NCBI GenBank assembly: GCA_020344015.1
Contig: CP070812.1
Location: forward strand, 3,802,697 to 3,853,221
DNA length: 50,525 nucleotides
DNA from: Gemmatimonadota bacterium
Lineage (GTDB): Bacteria; Gemmatimonadota; Gemmatimonadetes; Palauibacterales; KS3-K002
Direction of reading: 5' to 3'
In this document: positions 1 through 10,262 of the stretch, piece after piece
Numbering within the stretch: position 1 is the stretch's first letter
Layout: each line of letters opens with the position of its first letter
The notes under the pieces: generated by a model
Told to the model about the DNA's origin: nothing
Databases searched by the model: none
What the model saw: only the letters and a program-made list of their open reading frames with translations
Position numbers and translations under genes: made by a program

Positions 1-1424
1 TAGAACCTGACCATATCGGCGAGCCCCGCTACCGATACACGTTCGTCCGTGCCATGTATCCGTCGTAGGTCCTCGCTGCCGACCTCGAGCGGGCCGAACC
101 GGTAGACGTTCCTACTCAGCTCGACGTAGTAGCGACTGTCGGTCCCGACGACGGCGAGATACGGCGCGACGATCGCATGCGGGAAAACCTGGCCGATCGT
201 CCGCTGCAGGCGCGCGAACGCGTCCGATTCGACATCCGAGACGGGCGACGGCTCGGTGAAATCACCCAGCAGCTTCACCTCGACCCGGGAATCGTCCACT
301 GTACGGCGCACGTGCTCGACGACCGAGTCCTTACTGTCACCGGGCATGACGCGGAAATTGACAACTGCCCGGGCCGACGCCGGCAAGACGGTGTACTTGA
401 CGCCGGCCTGGAAGATCGTCGCGGCCGTGGTGGTGCGTAGCATCGCGGCGCCCTCGCGCGACGCACCGAACTGCCGCTCGATCAACGGGCCGAACAGCCA
501 GCGGTTGGCGACGAACAGTCTTTGCCCGAACGACATCTCCGGCCCCAAGAAATCGAACATCGCGGCTGTCGCGCCTCTGATCCCTCCCGGGACGGGGTGC
601 GCCTCGAGCTCTCGAATAGCTGCGCTCAGGATGCCCACCGCGGTTTGCGGGGGTGGCATCGACGAATGGCCACCCTCGGTGTGCACGGTGAGCTCGACGC
701 TGAGGAAGCCCTTCTCCGCAATCCCGACTACCGCGACGCTCCGATCGACACCCGGCACAACGTCGGTGACCACCCCACCCTCGTCGAGAACTAGCTCGAG
801 TTCGACACCTCTCGATGCGAGAAGCTCTGCGATCGCCGCGGCGCCTGTCCCTCCGATCTCCTCGTTGTGCCCGAAGGCTAGGTAGACTGTGCGCTGCGGC
901 CATCCACCTCCCTCGATCAGCAACTCCGCCGCTTCGAGAATTGCGATGAGCAATCCTTTGTCGTCCATCGCCCCTCTGCCCCACACGTAGCCGTCGGCGA
1001 TCTCCCCGGCGTAGGGCGGGTACGTCCAATCCGCTTCGGTGCCCGGCTGCACCGGCACGACGTCTATGTGAGCCATGAGCAGGACCGCGCTCAAGCTCGG
1101 GTCGACACCCGAGCAGCGGAAGAGATTGCTGTAATCGGCTACGACCTCACGCCCGCACACCCGATGCACACCCGGGTACGTCTCCTCCAGGTAGGCGTGG
1201 AAATCGCGGAAAGCGCCGCCGTCAAACTGAGTCGAGTCCTGGTGGGAGATCGTACGGAAACGTAGCGCACCGGCCAGATGCTCGGCCACCACCCCCTCAT
1301 CGACCTCTATTCCCGTGACCGGCTCGACCTCGATCTGTCGCGTGGTGAGGCGAGCCGTACGCGCGATTAGAACGCCAACCAGTACAACAAGTCCGGCCAG
1401 GACGAACAGCAGTATCTTCTTCAT
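1..1424 (-). CDS. M20 family metallopeptidase, PM20D1/carboxypeptidase S-like (3' end cut by window edge)
   Basis: Reading from the ATG at 1424 gives 474 codons with no stop before the edge. The last residues read LRRIHGTDERVSVAGLADMV, the usual C-terminal part of this family, so only some tens of residues are missing. An N-terminal hydrophobic stretch (about residues 3-21) suggests a membrane anchor or uncleaved signal. M20 metal motifs are visible: MAHIDVVPV (H119, D121), GAMDDKG (bridging D154), GHNEEIGG (E188, E189) and a later GGHSSMPP. The closest well-known relative is PM20D1, which hydrolyses or condenses N-acyl amino acids; a carboxypeptidase S-like dipeptidase role is equally possible. 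Its ATG overlaps the stop of the upstream amidohydrolase (ATGA, 1421-1424), so it is the last visible gene of a four-gene operon. The family is clear, the substrate is not. Confidence 0.87.
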   Translation of the reverse strand, partial: MKKILLFVLAGLVVLVGVLIARTARLTTRQIEVEPVTGIEVDEGVVAEHLAGALRFRTISHQDSTQFDGGAFRDFHAYLEETYPGVHRVCGREVVADYSNLFRCSGVDPSLSAVLLMAHIDVVPVQPGTEADWTYPPYAGEIADGYVWGRGAMDDKGLLIAILEAAELLIEGGGWPQRTVYLAFGHNEEIGGTGAAAIAELLASRGVELELVLDEGGVVTDVVPGVDRSVAVVGIAEKGFLSVELTVHTEGGHSSMPPPQTAVGILSAAIRELEAHPVPGGIRGATAAMFDFLGPEMSFGQRLFVANRWLFGPLIERQFGASREGAAMLRTTTAATIFQAGVKYTVLPASARAVVNFRVMPGDSKDSVVEHVRRTVDDSRVEVKLLGDFTEPSPVSDVESDAFARLQRTIGQVFPHAIVAPYLAVVGTDSRYYVELSRNVYRFGPLEVGSEDLRRIHGTDERVSVAGLADMVRF

Positions 1425-3202
1425 TCGGAGCCCACAACCCTCCCACTGGAGTAGACGATCCTCCCGCCTACAATAGTCATCTCGATAGAACCATCCAGAA
1501 GTTCGCCGGGTCTCGTACTGCCGACGACCAGCGGATCGATGTCAATCACCGTGACGTCCGCCCACTTGCCCACCTCCAGAACACCGGTCTCGTTTTCGAG
1601 GAAAGCGCTGCCCGCCGCCCATACGGTGTAGCCTCGCAGCGCCTCCTCAGCGGTCACGGTCTCTTCCGGGTACCAGCCGCCATCGGGCTGTAGGTCCCGA
1701 TCGCGGCGCGTGATCGCTGCATGCAGGCCATAAAAGATGTCGTGATCGGAACCCGGCAGGTCGGAATTGAACGTCAACGGAACGCCGTTCTGGCGCATCG
1801 TGCGCCAAGCGTAGGCACCCTTGATGCGCTGCGGACCGACTCGATCCTCGGCCCAGGTTTTGTCCTCGACCGCGTGAGGAGGTTCCATTGATGCGATGAG
1901 GTCGAGCGACGCGAAACGCGCGAAGTCGTCTGGGTGGACGATCTGAGCGTGCTCGATGCGGTGGCGGTAGTCCCGCGCACCCGGATGAGCCTCGTAAACC
2001 GCTTCGACGAAATCGAGCGACGCACGGTTCCCCCCGTCACCGATGGCGTGTATGCAGATCTGGAAGCCGGCGCCCATCACCTCTGCGAAGAGTTCCTCGT
2101 TGAAGCCGTAGCGATCGCCACCCACACCGCGGTGACCGGGAGTGTCCGAGTAGTCCTCGAGCATCTCCGCCCCCCGCGAACCGAGGGCCCCATCGTAGAA
2201 GGCCTTGACCGAACGGGTGATGAGCATGCGCTCGTTGTCGCGGTCGGGACCGTGCTCGAGCCACTCGCGCAGCAGTGGCTCGTCCCTTCCTGCCAGCATG
2301 GCGTAGACGCGGATCGGCAGACCGTCCATGGCCTCGAGGTTCTCGAAGGCATCCATTAGCTCGGCAGCGGCTCCTGCCTCATGCACTGCCACGTAGCCCG
2401 AGATCGCCATCGCCTCCAAGCCGGCAAGCACGCGCGATTCCAGCTGTTCCTGTGTCAGTTCCGGAAGCGCGGCCTCGAGCAGCCGGGTCGCGTTGTTGAC
2501 GAGAATGCCGGTGGGCTCCCCGTCGGCGTCCTTCAGTATCTCGCCGCCTGTCGGCGCTTGGGTCTCCGCAGTGATGCCGGCGAGCTCGAAGGCTAGCTTG
2601 TTCCCCCAGACGGCGAAGCCGTGAAGCCCCCGCAGCATGACGGGGTGGTTCGGTACCCGCTCGCTAAGCAGCCGGTTATCCGGATAGTTGTTCGCCCACG
2701 CTCCTTCGTCCCAACCCCAGCCGATGATCCACTCTCCCACCGGGACCTCTACCGCTGCAGCGGCGACCAACTCGATCGCCCGCTCAGCCGAGCCGACGCC
2801 CATCAAGTCGATGCGCTCGAGCTTAGCCCCCAAGCCCGCGATATGAACGTGCGAGTCGACCAGGCCGGGCAGCACGGTCGAGCCGTCCAGGTCGAGCACC
2901 TCGGTGTCAGCTCCGCGGTAGGCACTCGCGCCATCGTTGCTACCGACGAAGACTAATTTGCCGTCGCGGATGGCGACGGCCTCCGCGTCTGGGCGCCAGC
3001 CCTCGGTGCCGAACGGCGCGTTGGCCGCCGGCGTTCCGTCGGGCGCCGGGTCGTCCCAGCTGAACGTGTAGACGCGTCCGTCCAGCAGCAGCAGATCAGC
3101 AGACTCGACTCCCGGCTCGCCGCAGGCGACAGTAGAGAGAGCCAAGCCGGCCGCCGCCACTCTGATCCGCGAGCGCCGACTGGGTGAACTGGAGCTCTTC
3201 AT
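1421..3202 (-). CDS. YtcJ-type metal-dependent amidohydrolase (Amidohydro_3), probably lipoprotein or exported
   Basis: A 593-residue protein, normal for the YtcJ/NfdA branch of the amidohydrolase superfamily, which hydrolyses amide or imide bonds in a metal-dependent TIM barrel. Ligand motifs are complete: DSHVHIAG (H118, H120), VKAFYDGALGSRG (K333), IHAIGDGGN (H385), RIEHAQ (H418) and NSDLPG (D481). The N-terminus is basic, then hydrophobic, ending LSTVACGE. Cys27 could be a lipobox cysteine, but the match is loose. GGAGG lies 8 bases before the ATG. It sits 17 bases after the TerB-like gene and overlaps the M20 gene by 4 bases, so it is co-transcribed with two peptidases. The substrate cannot be read from the sequence; an N-acyl or N-formyl amino compound would fit the neighbours. 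Confidence 0.88.
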   Translation of the reverse strand: MKSSSSPSRRSRIRVAAAGLALSTVACGEPGVESADLLLLDGRVYTFSWDDPAPDGTPAANAPFGTEGWRPDAEAVAIRDGKLVFVGSNDGASAYRGADTEVLDLDGSTVLPGLVDSHVHIAGLGAKLERIDLMGVGSAERAIELVAAAAVEVPVGEWIIGWGWDEGAWANNYPDNRLLSERVPNHPVMLRGLHGFAVWGNKLAFELAGITAETQAPTGGEILKDADGEPTGILVNNATRLLEAALPELTQEQLESRVLAGLEAMAISGYVAVHEAGAAAELMDAFENLEAMDGLPIRVYAMLAGRDEPLLREWLEHGPDRDNERMLITRSVKAFYDGALGSRGAEMLEDYSDTPGHRGVGGDRYGFNEELFAEVMGAGFQICIHAIGDGGNRASLDFVEAVYEAHPGARDYRHRIEHAQIVHPDDFARFASLDLIASMEPPHAVEDKTWAEDRVGPQRIKGAYAWRTMRQNGVPLTFNSDLPGSDHDIFYGLHAAITRRDRDLQPDGGWYPEETVTAEEALRGYTVWAAGSAFLENETGVLEVGKWADVTVIDIDPLVVGSTRPGELLDGSIEMTIVGGRIVYSSGRVVGSE

Positions 3203-3219
3203 TTCTCAGACCTCCATCG

Positions 3220-3717
3220 TCAGTTCGCGTCCTTGAGGACGAGCTCGACCCGCCCGGTCTTGACGTTGAACCGCAGGTCCGCGCTGAGCCCGAAGGTGAC
3301 CGCCGCGGCTTTGATCAGGGTGACCTCGTTCTCATGCAACTTCTTGTCGGCGCCAGCGATGTCCACGAGATCGCGGATGATTGAGCGCAGCTTGTCCTTG
3401 CTTGCGCCGAACGAGTGGAGCACGTTTATCGTGGACTGCAGGTAAAGTCCGTAGCGACGTTCGGTCGATTCCAGGGATCGATGCAACGCCATCACCTGGC
3501 CCCAAACCTTCTCGAAATCCTCCAGCGCAACGTTCGGCATCCACTGCCCGAACTTCCGCATGAAGGTACGTTGCTCCTCCGGGTCCAGGTCGTTATCGGC
3601 GAGCAGAGCGATCCCCAGGTAGAGATTGACCAGGTCGTGGGCGGAGGTCCACTCAGGGCCCAGCCGCACCCCGGCGGAGGCGGGGTGACCGGGGTGTGGG
3701 ATGTCGAAGTCGTTCAT
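3220..3717 (-). CDS. TerB-like domain protein
   Basis: A 165-residue, mostly helical acidic protein without signal peptide or membrane segment. Two acidic metal-site-like segments recall the TerB fold of tellurite-resistance proteins: DNDLDPEEQ (41-49) and ADKKLHENE (122-130), the second followed by a helix IKAAAVTFGL. TerB-like domains occur widely as stand-alone cytosolic proteins near membrane or stress systems and rarely have a known biochemical role. The ATG overlaps the stop codon of the M14 peptidase (ATGA at 3714-3717), implying coupled translation. No other ter genes are nearby, so tellurite resistance should not be inferred. Confidence 0.7.
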   Translation of the reverse strand: MNDFDIPHPGHPASAGVRLGPEWTSAHDLVNLYLGIALLADNDLDPEEQRTFMRKFGQWMPNVALEDFEKVWGQVMALHRSLESTERRYGLYLQSTINVLHSFGASKDKLRSIIRDLVDIAGADKKLHENEVTLIKAAAVTFGLSADLRFNVKTGRVELVLKDAN

Positions 3718-6524
3718 TGGACCTCCGCGTCCGTGGTCGAGGTCTCTTCTTCCGGCCTCGGCCTGGCCGGCCAGCCCACCCGTAGGTCATTCCAGTGGAG
3801 GAGCGTGTTGAATACGAGAGCATGGCTGCCGTGCGTCTGCCAACGCCAAAACGGCCGGTTGGCGAACAGCACGACGTGCCCGTCGCCGACCGGTACGTCA
3901 ATAACCGCCGGTGTTCCGGCGATCTCCCGCTCCCCACGCAGCATTCCACTCATCAGAACGCCTTCCTCGGCGAAGCTCAAAACGACGCGTGGAACCTCTT
4001 TCTCCCATATCTCGTCCTTGAGCCAATCGGGCATGAAGGGGCTGGTGAGCTCAGCGCTGACGCTAAACACGGGCGCCTGGCTGAAATACACGGCCAGTTC
4101 GTCCGGGTACCCATAGGCGATCGGGCTCGACTCGTCCTTCACCACCGCCTTGAGAACCGTGCCACGGGCCAGCAACTCGCTGGTCCGCCGAATGCTGACC
4201 CGTCGGGTGATCGCCATATCGATCGGGAACGCTGCGGTTGTACCTTCGGTGATGAATACGCCACCTGCGTCGATAAAGGCCTTGAGGTTCTTCAATCCAT
4301 CGTAGCCCATGCCGCGTCGCACGTCATCTGTCTCATCGATTATCCCGATGCTCGAATACTCCTCGCCTCGCATCCAAGGAATCGGATCGCCGGCCCCGCT
4401 CGTGCCCGCAACCAAGGTCTGCGGGTTCGCCCTGGCCCGCGGCATGATGATCACGTCAAGGCTCGCCGGATCGAGCGTGGCCAGGTCCTGCTCCGATAGG
4501 TAAGTGTAGGGAATCCCGATCCGGTCGAAGGCGAGCCTCCACCAGCCGGCATCCTGCGGCGTAGACACCCAGGTATGGACCAACGCGACACGCGGCAGTT
4601 CGACCTCGTGAGTCGCGACATCCGGCTCACCGCGAACGCCATGCACGCTGAGGCCCAGATCTCGCGCCGCAGACTCGAGACGATCGGCCAGGTCCTCCGG
4701 GTTCCCTTCCCTGGGGATCACGAAGCTCCCCGCCGTGTAATCGCGGCCACCCGCCTCGAACTCCGACTCCGCAGCCGACATCCGCACGTCACCTAGCCTG
4801 AAGCGGAAGAGGGCAAAGTTGTCGTCGGTGGTATTGTTGACCAGGTAGAAGCTACGCCCCCTACCCTCGAGTTCGCCGTCGACGCCCAGAGCTTCGCCGG
4901 CCGGCGTCATCCTAGCCGAGAGGATGGCCGGGTCATCGACCCGATACGCATCCACTTGGTGCAGGTAAGGCAGCGTCCAGCCGGTGTCGTCGTACGGCGG
5001 GTCCTCGTCGCGCGGGAACTGCTGTACACCGAGCAAAACGAGTGCAAGAGTCCGGTAGGGCTGATCGAGCCGGACTATATAGGAGCCCTCCGGTGCCGAC
5101 CCTTCCGTCCCCCCGTCCGGTTCGCCGGCAGACCAGGTGAGGTCCTGGTCCGCGATATGGATCTCGAGACCCTGGGTCATTAGCAGTTCGACGAGTCCCT
5201 CAGTCGCTAGCGGGCGACGCTGGTCTCGAGGGATTACCCAAGCGTAGGGGGCCTCCGTCGCACCGCGCTCGATCGCCCTCCTGCCGCGCAGGTAGAAGTT
5301 ATCCAGGAACTCATCACCGTTGTCGGCCACATACTTGAGAGCGACAAGTACTCCGCTCTGCATGTAGTTGGTGTTGTTCAGCATCGACCAGAGCACCTTC
5401 TCGAGCGGCGGGTTCGGCCGGTACCACCGCCTCGCGGTCGAGGAGGGGCGGAGCGTGCGCTCCACCGTGTCTGCGCCCCTATTTCCCAGGGTCTCGTAGA
5501 AGCGGCCGATGCTGTTGCGGGTGTTGGCGATCCAGAACAGATAGTTGGCCGCCCAACCGGTGTAGAATGCGTGCGTCCAGACGCCCGGCATGCCACGCTT
5601 GGTCAGCTGAGTGACCTCCTCGTGAGACAGATTGTGCCACTCGTCGATCGTCAAGGCGTCGAGCTCGGCGTTGTACGGCCCCGTCCCGGTCGAGACGTAT
5701 AGGTAGTTGGCCGACTCGTGAAGGTCGTGCATGACGGTCGGCTTCCAGTACTTGAAGCCACCGAGCACGTTGCGTGTCAGCGCCAGGGCGAGCCCGTATC
5801 CATCTCGGTTGTTGTCGTGGGCGACGTATTTGCCCCAGTATGTGAGCCCCGGTCCCACATCTCCGTGAGCCTTCCTGTAGTTGTAGGTATCCACCATCCG
5901 ATCGCGGCCGTCCGGCTCCAGCACCGGCACGATCACCGTGATCACGTTGTCCCGGATCGCGCTCACAAATGGCGTCTCCTCGACGGCGAGCCGATAGGCC
6001 AATTCCATCAACATCTCGGGCGCACCCGTCTCACCCGAGTGCAGACCTCCGCCGACGTAGTAGACCGGCTTCGCCTGCCCCATGATCTCGTGCGCTTCCT
6101 CCTCGGACAGCGTACGCGGGTCGGACAGCCGATTCAGATACCCACGATAACGTTCCAGGTCGAGGATCGTCGCCTCGTCGGCGACTATGACCTCGATCAT
6201 GTCACGGCCTTCCTCGGTCGTACCCATGTGCCGGAGCTGGACGCGCGGTGACGCCGCCGCCAGCGCCCGCATATATCCGTAGATCTCCTGCGTATTGTGG
6301 AGAACGTTCGGGGCGCCGATCACCTCGCCCAGGTACTCGAGCGGCGACGGCACCGTCGCCGAGCTGGGCAGGTGATCCACCAGCTCGTTAAGAAAACGCG
6401 GATCGGTAGTGTATTCCCGAATCCGCTCACCGTACTCTTCATCGTTCTGCTGGGCGCGGGCCAGCGGCGGCAGGGCCGCGGCAAGCAGCCCCAGGGCGAC
6501 GATCAACACGTCCCTGCGGCACAT
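3714..6524 (-). CDS. Exported M14-family zinc carboxypeptidase with C-terminal amidotransferase-like region
   Basis: The frame is open upstream to 6608, but the ATG at 6524 is preferred: GGAGG stands about 6 bases before it and it directly precedes a signal peptide (MCRRDVLIVALGLL...ARAQ). This gives 936 residues, typical of the large exported M14 proteins of Gemmatimonadota and Bacteroidota. The zinc motif HSGE (H162, E165) lies in GGGLHSGETGAPE, and VMHDLHES (H266/H269) supplies the third ligand. After the peptidase domain (about 40-400) comes a long beta-rich part and, near 640-850, a region like the type-1 glutamine amidotransferase fold usually found in this family. It probably trims peptides in the periplasm. 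It is first in an operon with a TerB-like gene, an amidohydrolase and an M20 hydrolase. Confidence 0.86.
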   Translation of the reverse strand: MCRRDVLIVALGLLAAALPPLARAQQNDEEYGERIREYTTDPRFLNELVDHLPSSATVPSPLEYLGEVIGAPNVLHNTQEIYGYMRALAAASPRVQLRHMGTTEEGRDMIEVIVADEATILDLERYRGYLNRLSDPRTLSEEEAHEIMGQAKPVYYVGGGLHSGETGAPEMLMELAYRLAVEETPFVSAIRDNVITVIVPVLEPDGRDRMVDTYNYRKAHGDVGPGLTYWGKYVAHDNNRDGYGLALALTRNVLGGFKYWKPTVMHDLHESANYLYVSTGTGPYNAELDALTIDEWHNLSHEEVTQLTKRGMPGVWTHAFYTGWAANYLFWIANTRNSIGRFYETLGNRGADTVERTLRPSSTARRWYRPNPPLEKVLWSMLNNTNYMQSGVLVALKYVADNGDEFLDNFYLRGRRAIERGATEAPYAWVIPRDQRRPLATEGLVELLMTQGLEIHIADQDLTWSAGEPDGGTEGSAPEGSYIVRLDQPYRTLALVLLGVQQFPRDEDPPYDDTGWTLPYLHQVDAYRVDDPAILSARMTPAGEALGVDGELEGRGRSFYLVNNTTDDNFALFRFRLGDVRMSAAESEFEAGGRDYTAGSFVIPREGNPEDLADRLESAARDLGLSVHGVRGEPDVATHEVELPRVALVHTWVSTPQDAGWWRLAFDRIGIPYTYLSEQDLATLDPASLDVIIMPRARANPQTLVAGTSGAGDPIPWMRGEEYSSIGIIDETDDVRRGMGYDGLKNLKAFIDAGGVFITEGTTAAFPIDMAITRRVSIRRTSELLARGTVLKAVVKDESSPIAYGYPDELAVYFSQAPVFSVSAELTSPFMPDWLKDEIWEKEVPRVVLSFAEEGVLMSGMLRGEREIAGTPAVIDVPVGDGHVVLFANRPFWRWQTHGSHALVFNTLLHWNDLRVGWPARPRPEEETSTTDAEVQ

Positions 6525-6645
6525 GGTATCCTCCGTGAGCTGGGTGCAGGCACCTCGAGAGGCTAGGGCTTTAAGATGGACGGCGGAAATGTAGCGCGCC
6601 GCGGCCACGGTGGCTATCCGAGCGCCGGCTGGGAATCGGGCTCGC

Positions 6646-6673
6646 TTGATAACCTCGAAGACGGGGCTACTTT
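6646..6673 (+). promoter_or_regulatory. Possible sigma70-type promoter for the isopropylmalate-dehydrogenase-like gene
   Basis: TTGATA (6646-6651) and TACTTT (6668-6673) are 16 bases apart, about 45 bases before the ATG at 6719, in the gap between two divergent genes. The -10 is weak, and a second candidate TACGAT follows at 6673-6678. This is seen by eye only. Confidence 0.35.
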
Positions 6674-6718
6674 ACGATCCTCTCACCAATGTTGAGGCCA
6701 CAGCAGGCTGGAGAACGC

Positions 6719-7801
6719 ATGACATACAAGATCGGATCGATCCCAGGTGACGGCATCGGGCCCGAGGTGGCCCGCGAGGGTCTGAAGGTCCTGGCGGCTG
6801 CTGCGGAGCTCGACGGGTTCAGGTACGAGCTGGTGGACTATCCCTATAGCGGGGAATACTACCTGAAGACGAAAGAGCTGGTGCCCGACAGCGTGATCGA
6901 CGAGTGGCGCACCCTAGACGCCGTCCTGCTGGGCGCGATCGGCCACCCCGACGTCGAGCCTGGGCTGGTTGAGCGCTCGGTGATCCTCGGTCTCCGCTTC
7001 GGCCTCGACATGTACATCAACCTCCGTCCCATCAAGCTCTACTCTGAACACCTCTGCCCGATCAAGGACAAGAAGCCTGAAGACGTCGAGTTCGTCGTGG
7101 TGCGCGAGAACACCGAAGGACTCTATTCTCAGATCGGCGGCCACCTGAAGAAGGGGACGGCAGACGAAGTAGCGTTGATCAACGGAGTGTATACCTGGAA
7201 GGGTTGTGAGCGCGCCTGCCGCTACGCCTTCGAAGTGGCCCGCAAGCGCGCTGCGGCCAGGGGCGGTGGTGGTCGAGCGCCGCAGGTCACGCTGGTCGAC
7301 AAAGACAACGCCATCCGACCACACGACATCTGGGACCGCGCATTAGCGCACGTCGCGAAAGACTACCCGGACGTCCAAACCGACCACGCCTATGTGGATG
7401 CCTGCTGCATGTGGATGGTCAAGAACCCGGAGTGGTTCGATGTCATCGTCACGACGAACATGTTCGGCGACATCATCACCGACCTGGGGGCGATGATTCA
7501 GGGCGGCATGGGGATCGCCGCGTCCGGGAACATACACCCGGGTCAGACATCGATGTTCGAACCGATTCACGGCTCGGCGCCGAAGCACGCAGGTAAGAAC
7601 GTCGCCTGCCCGCTCGGCATGATCTCGGCCGTTTCCATGATGCTCGACTTCCTGGGTGAGGAGAAAAGCGCCGCGCGGATCGAGGGCGCCGTCGCCCACC
7701 TGCTGGGCAGCGGTCAGATCACGTCGGCCGACACGCGGAGCGGCATCTCCACATCGGACATGGGCGACATGGTCGTCGGGGAGATCCGCGCGAAAGCTTG
7801 A
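6719..7801 (+). CDS. Isocitrate/isopropylmalate dehydrogenase family protein (3-isopropylmalate dehydrogenase-like)
   Basis: The ATG at 6719 is chosen over an upstream in-frame ATG because GGAG lies about 5 bases before it and the protein then starts [16 protein letters not shown], the standard family N-terminus. The 360 residues carry [35 protein letters not shown] (129-136), VDKDNA and [10 protein letters not shown], all hallmarks of NAD(P)-dependent beta-decarboxylating dehydrogenases. The LLGAIG...LRF...NLRP block resembles actinobacterial-type LeuB. The RENTEGLYS segment, in the substrate-specificity loop, resembles tartrate or homoisocitrate enzymes more than RELTGG-type LeuB. No leuA, leuC or leuD lies nearby. 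Leucine biosynthesis is the first guess, but specificity is open. Confidence 0.85.
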   Translation: MTYKIGSIPGDGIGPEVAREGLKVLAAAAELDGFRYELVDYPYSGEYYLKTKELVPDSVIDEWRTLDAVLLGAIGHPDVEPGLVERSVILGLRFGLDMYINLRPIKLYSEHLCPIKDKKPEDVEFVVVRENTEGLYSQIGGHLKKGTADEVALINGVYTWKGCERACRYAFEVARKRAAARGGGGRAPQVTLVDKDNAIRPHDIWDRALAHVAKDYPDVQTDHAYVDACCMWMVKNPEWFDVIVTTNMFGDIITDLGAMIQGGMGIAASGNIHPGQTSMFEPIHGSAPKHAGKNVACPLGMISAVSMMLDFLGEEKSAARIEGAVAHLLGSGQITSADTRSGISTSDMGDMVVGEIRAKA

Positions 7802-7811
7802 CCTCCCGGAC

Positions 7812-10262
7812 TCACTCGCGACGCAGAGCGACCATGGCATCGAGCCGGGCCGCGCGCACGGCGGGCACCAGCGTCGCCAGGAACGCCACGCCGACGAGGA
7901 GCAGCGTCACTCCCAGGTACGTCGTCGGGTCCGATACGTCGACCCCGTAGAGGAAACTTCCCAGCGGCCGCGAGGCCGCGAAACCCAGCGCCAGGCCGAC
8001 AGCAGCACCCACCGCCACCAGTATCATCCCCTGTCCGGTCACGAGGCGGATCACATCGCCCGGTCGAGCTCCCAGAGCGACCCGGATCCCGACCTCGCGG
8101 GTGCGTTGCGCAGCCGAATACGAGACGACCCCGTACAGCCCGATCGTCGCCAGCAGGATCGCCAACCCACCGAAGACGCTCAGCAGTATACCTCCCATTC
8201 TCGGTGCGAAGAGCATGATGCCGAGGTGCTGGCTCATCGTCTTCAGCTCCATGATCGGCAGGCTCTCGTCGAGCAGTAGTGCCTCGCGCCGCAGCACCGG
8301 AACCACACCTTGCGGATCGCCGCTCGTCCGCACGACCAGCGAAACGATAGAGGCGTAATCCTGACTCAAGGGCCGATAGAGGAAGGGGCGCGGCTCTTCA
8401 CCCAGCGTCCGCACCTTGGTATCCCGGGCGACGGCGATGATCTCGCGCAGTTCCTGATCGGGGCCGCCGAGCCGCAGTCGTTTACCGACGGCGTTCGCGC
8501 CGGGCCAGAACCGCCGGGCCGCGGCCTCGCTCACGATGACGACGGGCGGCGCCGATACATCATCCTGGTCTCGGAAGTCGCGCCCCTGAAGCAACGGGAT
8601 GCCCATCGTCTCGAAATAGCCCGGACTGACGACGGTAACGTCGATCGAAGGCGCATCATCCGGCTGTGTACCCGCGCCTTCTACATAAAGAGCGTGAATC
8701 TGGACCGACACGCCGAGCGGCATTCGGCTGACAAGCGCGACACTCTCGACACCGGGGATAGTCCGGGTCCGTTCACGCAGGTCGGAGTACAGGTTCTCCG
8801 CTCGCGTTTGTTCGTAGCCGGCCAACTCGGGGGCGACGAGCATGATCGCCGCCCGTTCGCGCTCGAAGCCGGGATCGATAGCCTGCGCTCCGATCAGGCT
8901 GCGCAGGAACAGCCCGGCACCGGCGAGCAGCACCAGCGAGACCGCGACCTGGACGATGACCAGCGTGCCACGCAGGCCGAAGCGCCGGAAGCGCTGCGCC
9001 ACGGTGTCCAGCTCATCCTTGAGCGCCGGAACGAGCTGCGGCCGCGTGGCCTGCAGGGCCGGCGCCAGGCCGAAGAGCACCCCTGCGAGCAGTGAAACGA
9101 AGAACGTGAACGCCAGGACCCGACCGTCGATGGCGAGATCGAGGGAGAGCTTGAAGAGCAGGGGCGGCTGGAAGCTGACCAGGAGCTTCGCCGTCCACCA
9201 GGCGACGCCCAGGCCGAGTACCCCGCCCAACAGACCCAGCAGCACGCTCTCGGTCAGCAGCTGCCTGATGAGGCGTCCACGACCGGCGCCCACGGCCAAC
9301 CGGATGGCGATCTCTTTGCGCCGGGCGAGCGCCCGAGCGAGGAGCAGGTTCGCCAGGTTCGTACAGACGATCAGCAAGAGCAGGCCGACAACGGTCATCA
9401 GAAGCGCCGCGACGGGGACCAGTGCACGATCGACCATCGGATGCAGCCTGACATCGTTCGTCGGGATGACCGGGAAGCGTCGGCCCTCGTTGCTCTCCGC
9501 ATAGGTCTCGGCCAGCTGAGCGGCCAGCACGTCGAGCCCGGCCTGCGCCTGCTCGGTCGTCACACCGGGTCGTAGGCGTCCTTTGACCAACAAGTACCGT
9601 GAGCCGCGGTCAACTAGCATCTCATCAGCCGCAGCGAACGAGGCGTTCGCATTGAGCGGGATCCAGAGCTCCGCAGAAAAGCCCATCAAGAGCCCCTTGA
9701 ACTCCGGAGGCAACACACCGACGATCTCGAACGGCCGGCCCCTTACCCGCAACGTCTGCCCAAGCACCCGCGGATCGGAGGCGAAGCGGCGCCTCCACAG
9801 GCCGTGACTGATCACGACCACCGGCGGCGCGCCCAGCGCATCGTCTTCCCCGGCGATGAAGACACGACCGAGGGCCGCGGGCACACCGAGCACGTCGAAG
9901 TAGTCGCCCGTCACCGACTCCCCGAACATGACCTCAGAACGCCGCCCCATGTTGACGCTGAAGAAGTCCGCCGTGTAGGCGGTAACCCCCGAGAACAGAT
10001 CGTCTCGAGCCCGGATATCGAGGTAATCCGGATAGGCCTGGGTGACCGGCACGTCATCGTCTTCCTCCTGAGAGTAGATCTCCACCAACCGATCGGGGGA
10101 CTCGACCGGCAGCGGACGGAGCAGGACGGCGTTGACGATGCTGAAGATCGCACTGTTGGCGCCGATCCCCAGCGCCATGGTCAAGAGCGCGATGGCGGCG
10201 AATCCCGGTCGCTGGGACAGCCGGCGCACGGCGTAACGCAGGTCGGCGAGCAAGGTATCCAT
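7812..10262 (-). CDS. ADOP-type MacB/FtsX-like ABC transporter permease
   Basis: The start at 10262 gives [21 protein letters not shown], the usual opening of acidobacterial duplicated orphan permeases (ADOP); the longer reading to 10334 adds an unrelated tail. The 816 residues have a first membrane helix (about 20-45), a MacB periplasmic core domain (about 55-240), three helices with [17 protein letters not shown] (FtsX domain, about 275-410), then a second MacB-core plus FtsX unit ending near 810. This duplicated layout is the ADOP signature. These permeases usually lack an adjacent ATPase, and none is here. By analogy with MacB they may move or sense peptides or lipoproteins, but the substrate is unknown. 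The stop lies 10 bases from that of the convergent dehydrogenase. Confidence 0.9.
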   Translation of the reverse strand: MDTLLADLRYAVRRLSQRPGFAAIALLTMALGIGANSAIFSIVNAVLLRPLPVESPDRLVEIYSQEEDDDVPVTQAYPDYLDIRARDDLFSGVTAYTADFFSVNMGRRSEVMFGESVTGDYFDVLGVPAALGRVFIAGEDDALGAPPVVVISHGLWRRRFASDPRVLGQTLRVRGRPFEIVGVLPPEFKGLLMGFSAELWIPLNANASFAAADEMLVDRGSRYLLVKGRLRPGVTTEQAQAGLDVLAAQLAETYAESNEGRRFPVIPTNDVRLHPMVDRALVPVAALLMTVVGLLLLIVCTNLANLLLARALARRKEIAIRLAVGAGRGRLIRQLLTESVLLGLLGGVLGLGVAWWTAKLLVSFQPPLLFKLSLDLAIDGRVLAFTFFVSLLAGVLFGLAPALQATRPQLVPALKDELDTVAQRFRRFGLRGTLVIVQVAVSLVLLAGAGLFLRSLIGAQAIDPGFERERAAIMLVAPELAGYEQTRAENLYSDLRERTRTIPGVESVALVSRMPLGVSVQIHALYVEGAGTQPDDAPSIDVTVVSPGYFETMGIPLLQGRDFRDQDDVSAPPVVIVSEAAARRFWPGANAVGKRLRLGGPDQELREIIAVARDTKVRTLGEEPRPFLYRPLSQDYASIVSLVVRTSGDPQGVVPVLRREALLLDESLPIMELKTMSQHLGIMLFAPRMGGILLSVFGGLAILLATIGLYGVVSYSAAQRTREVGIRVALGARPGDVIRLVTGQGMILVAVGAAVGLALGFAASRPLGSFLYGVDVSDPTTYLGVTLLLVGVAFLATLVPAVRAARLDAMVALRRE

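Noticed and set aside
3220..3717. Tellurite-resistance function
   Set aside because: Only a TerB-like domain is present; no terA, terC, terD or terE genes are nearby.
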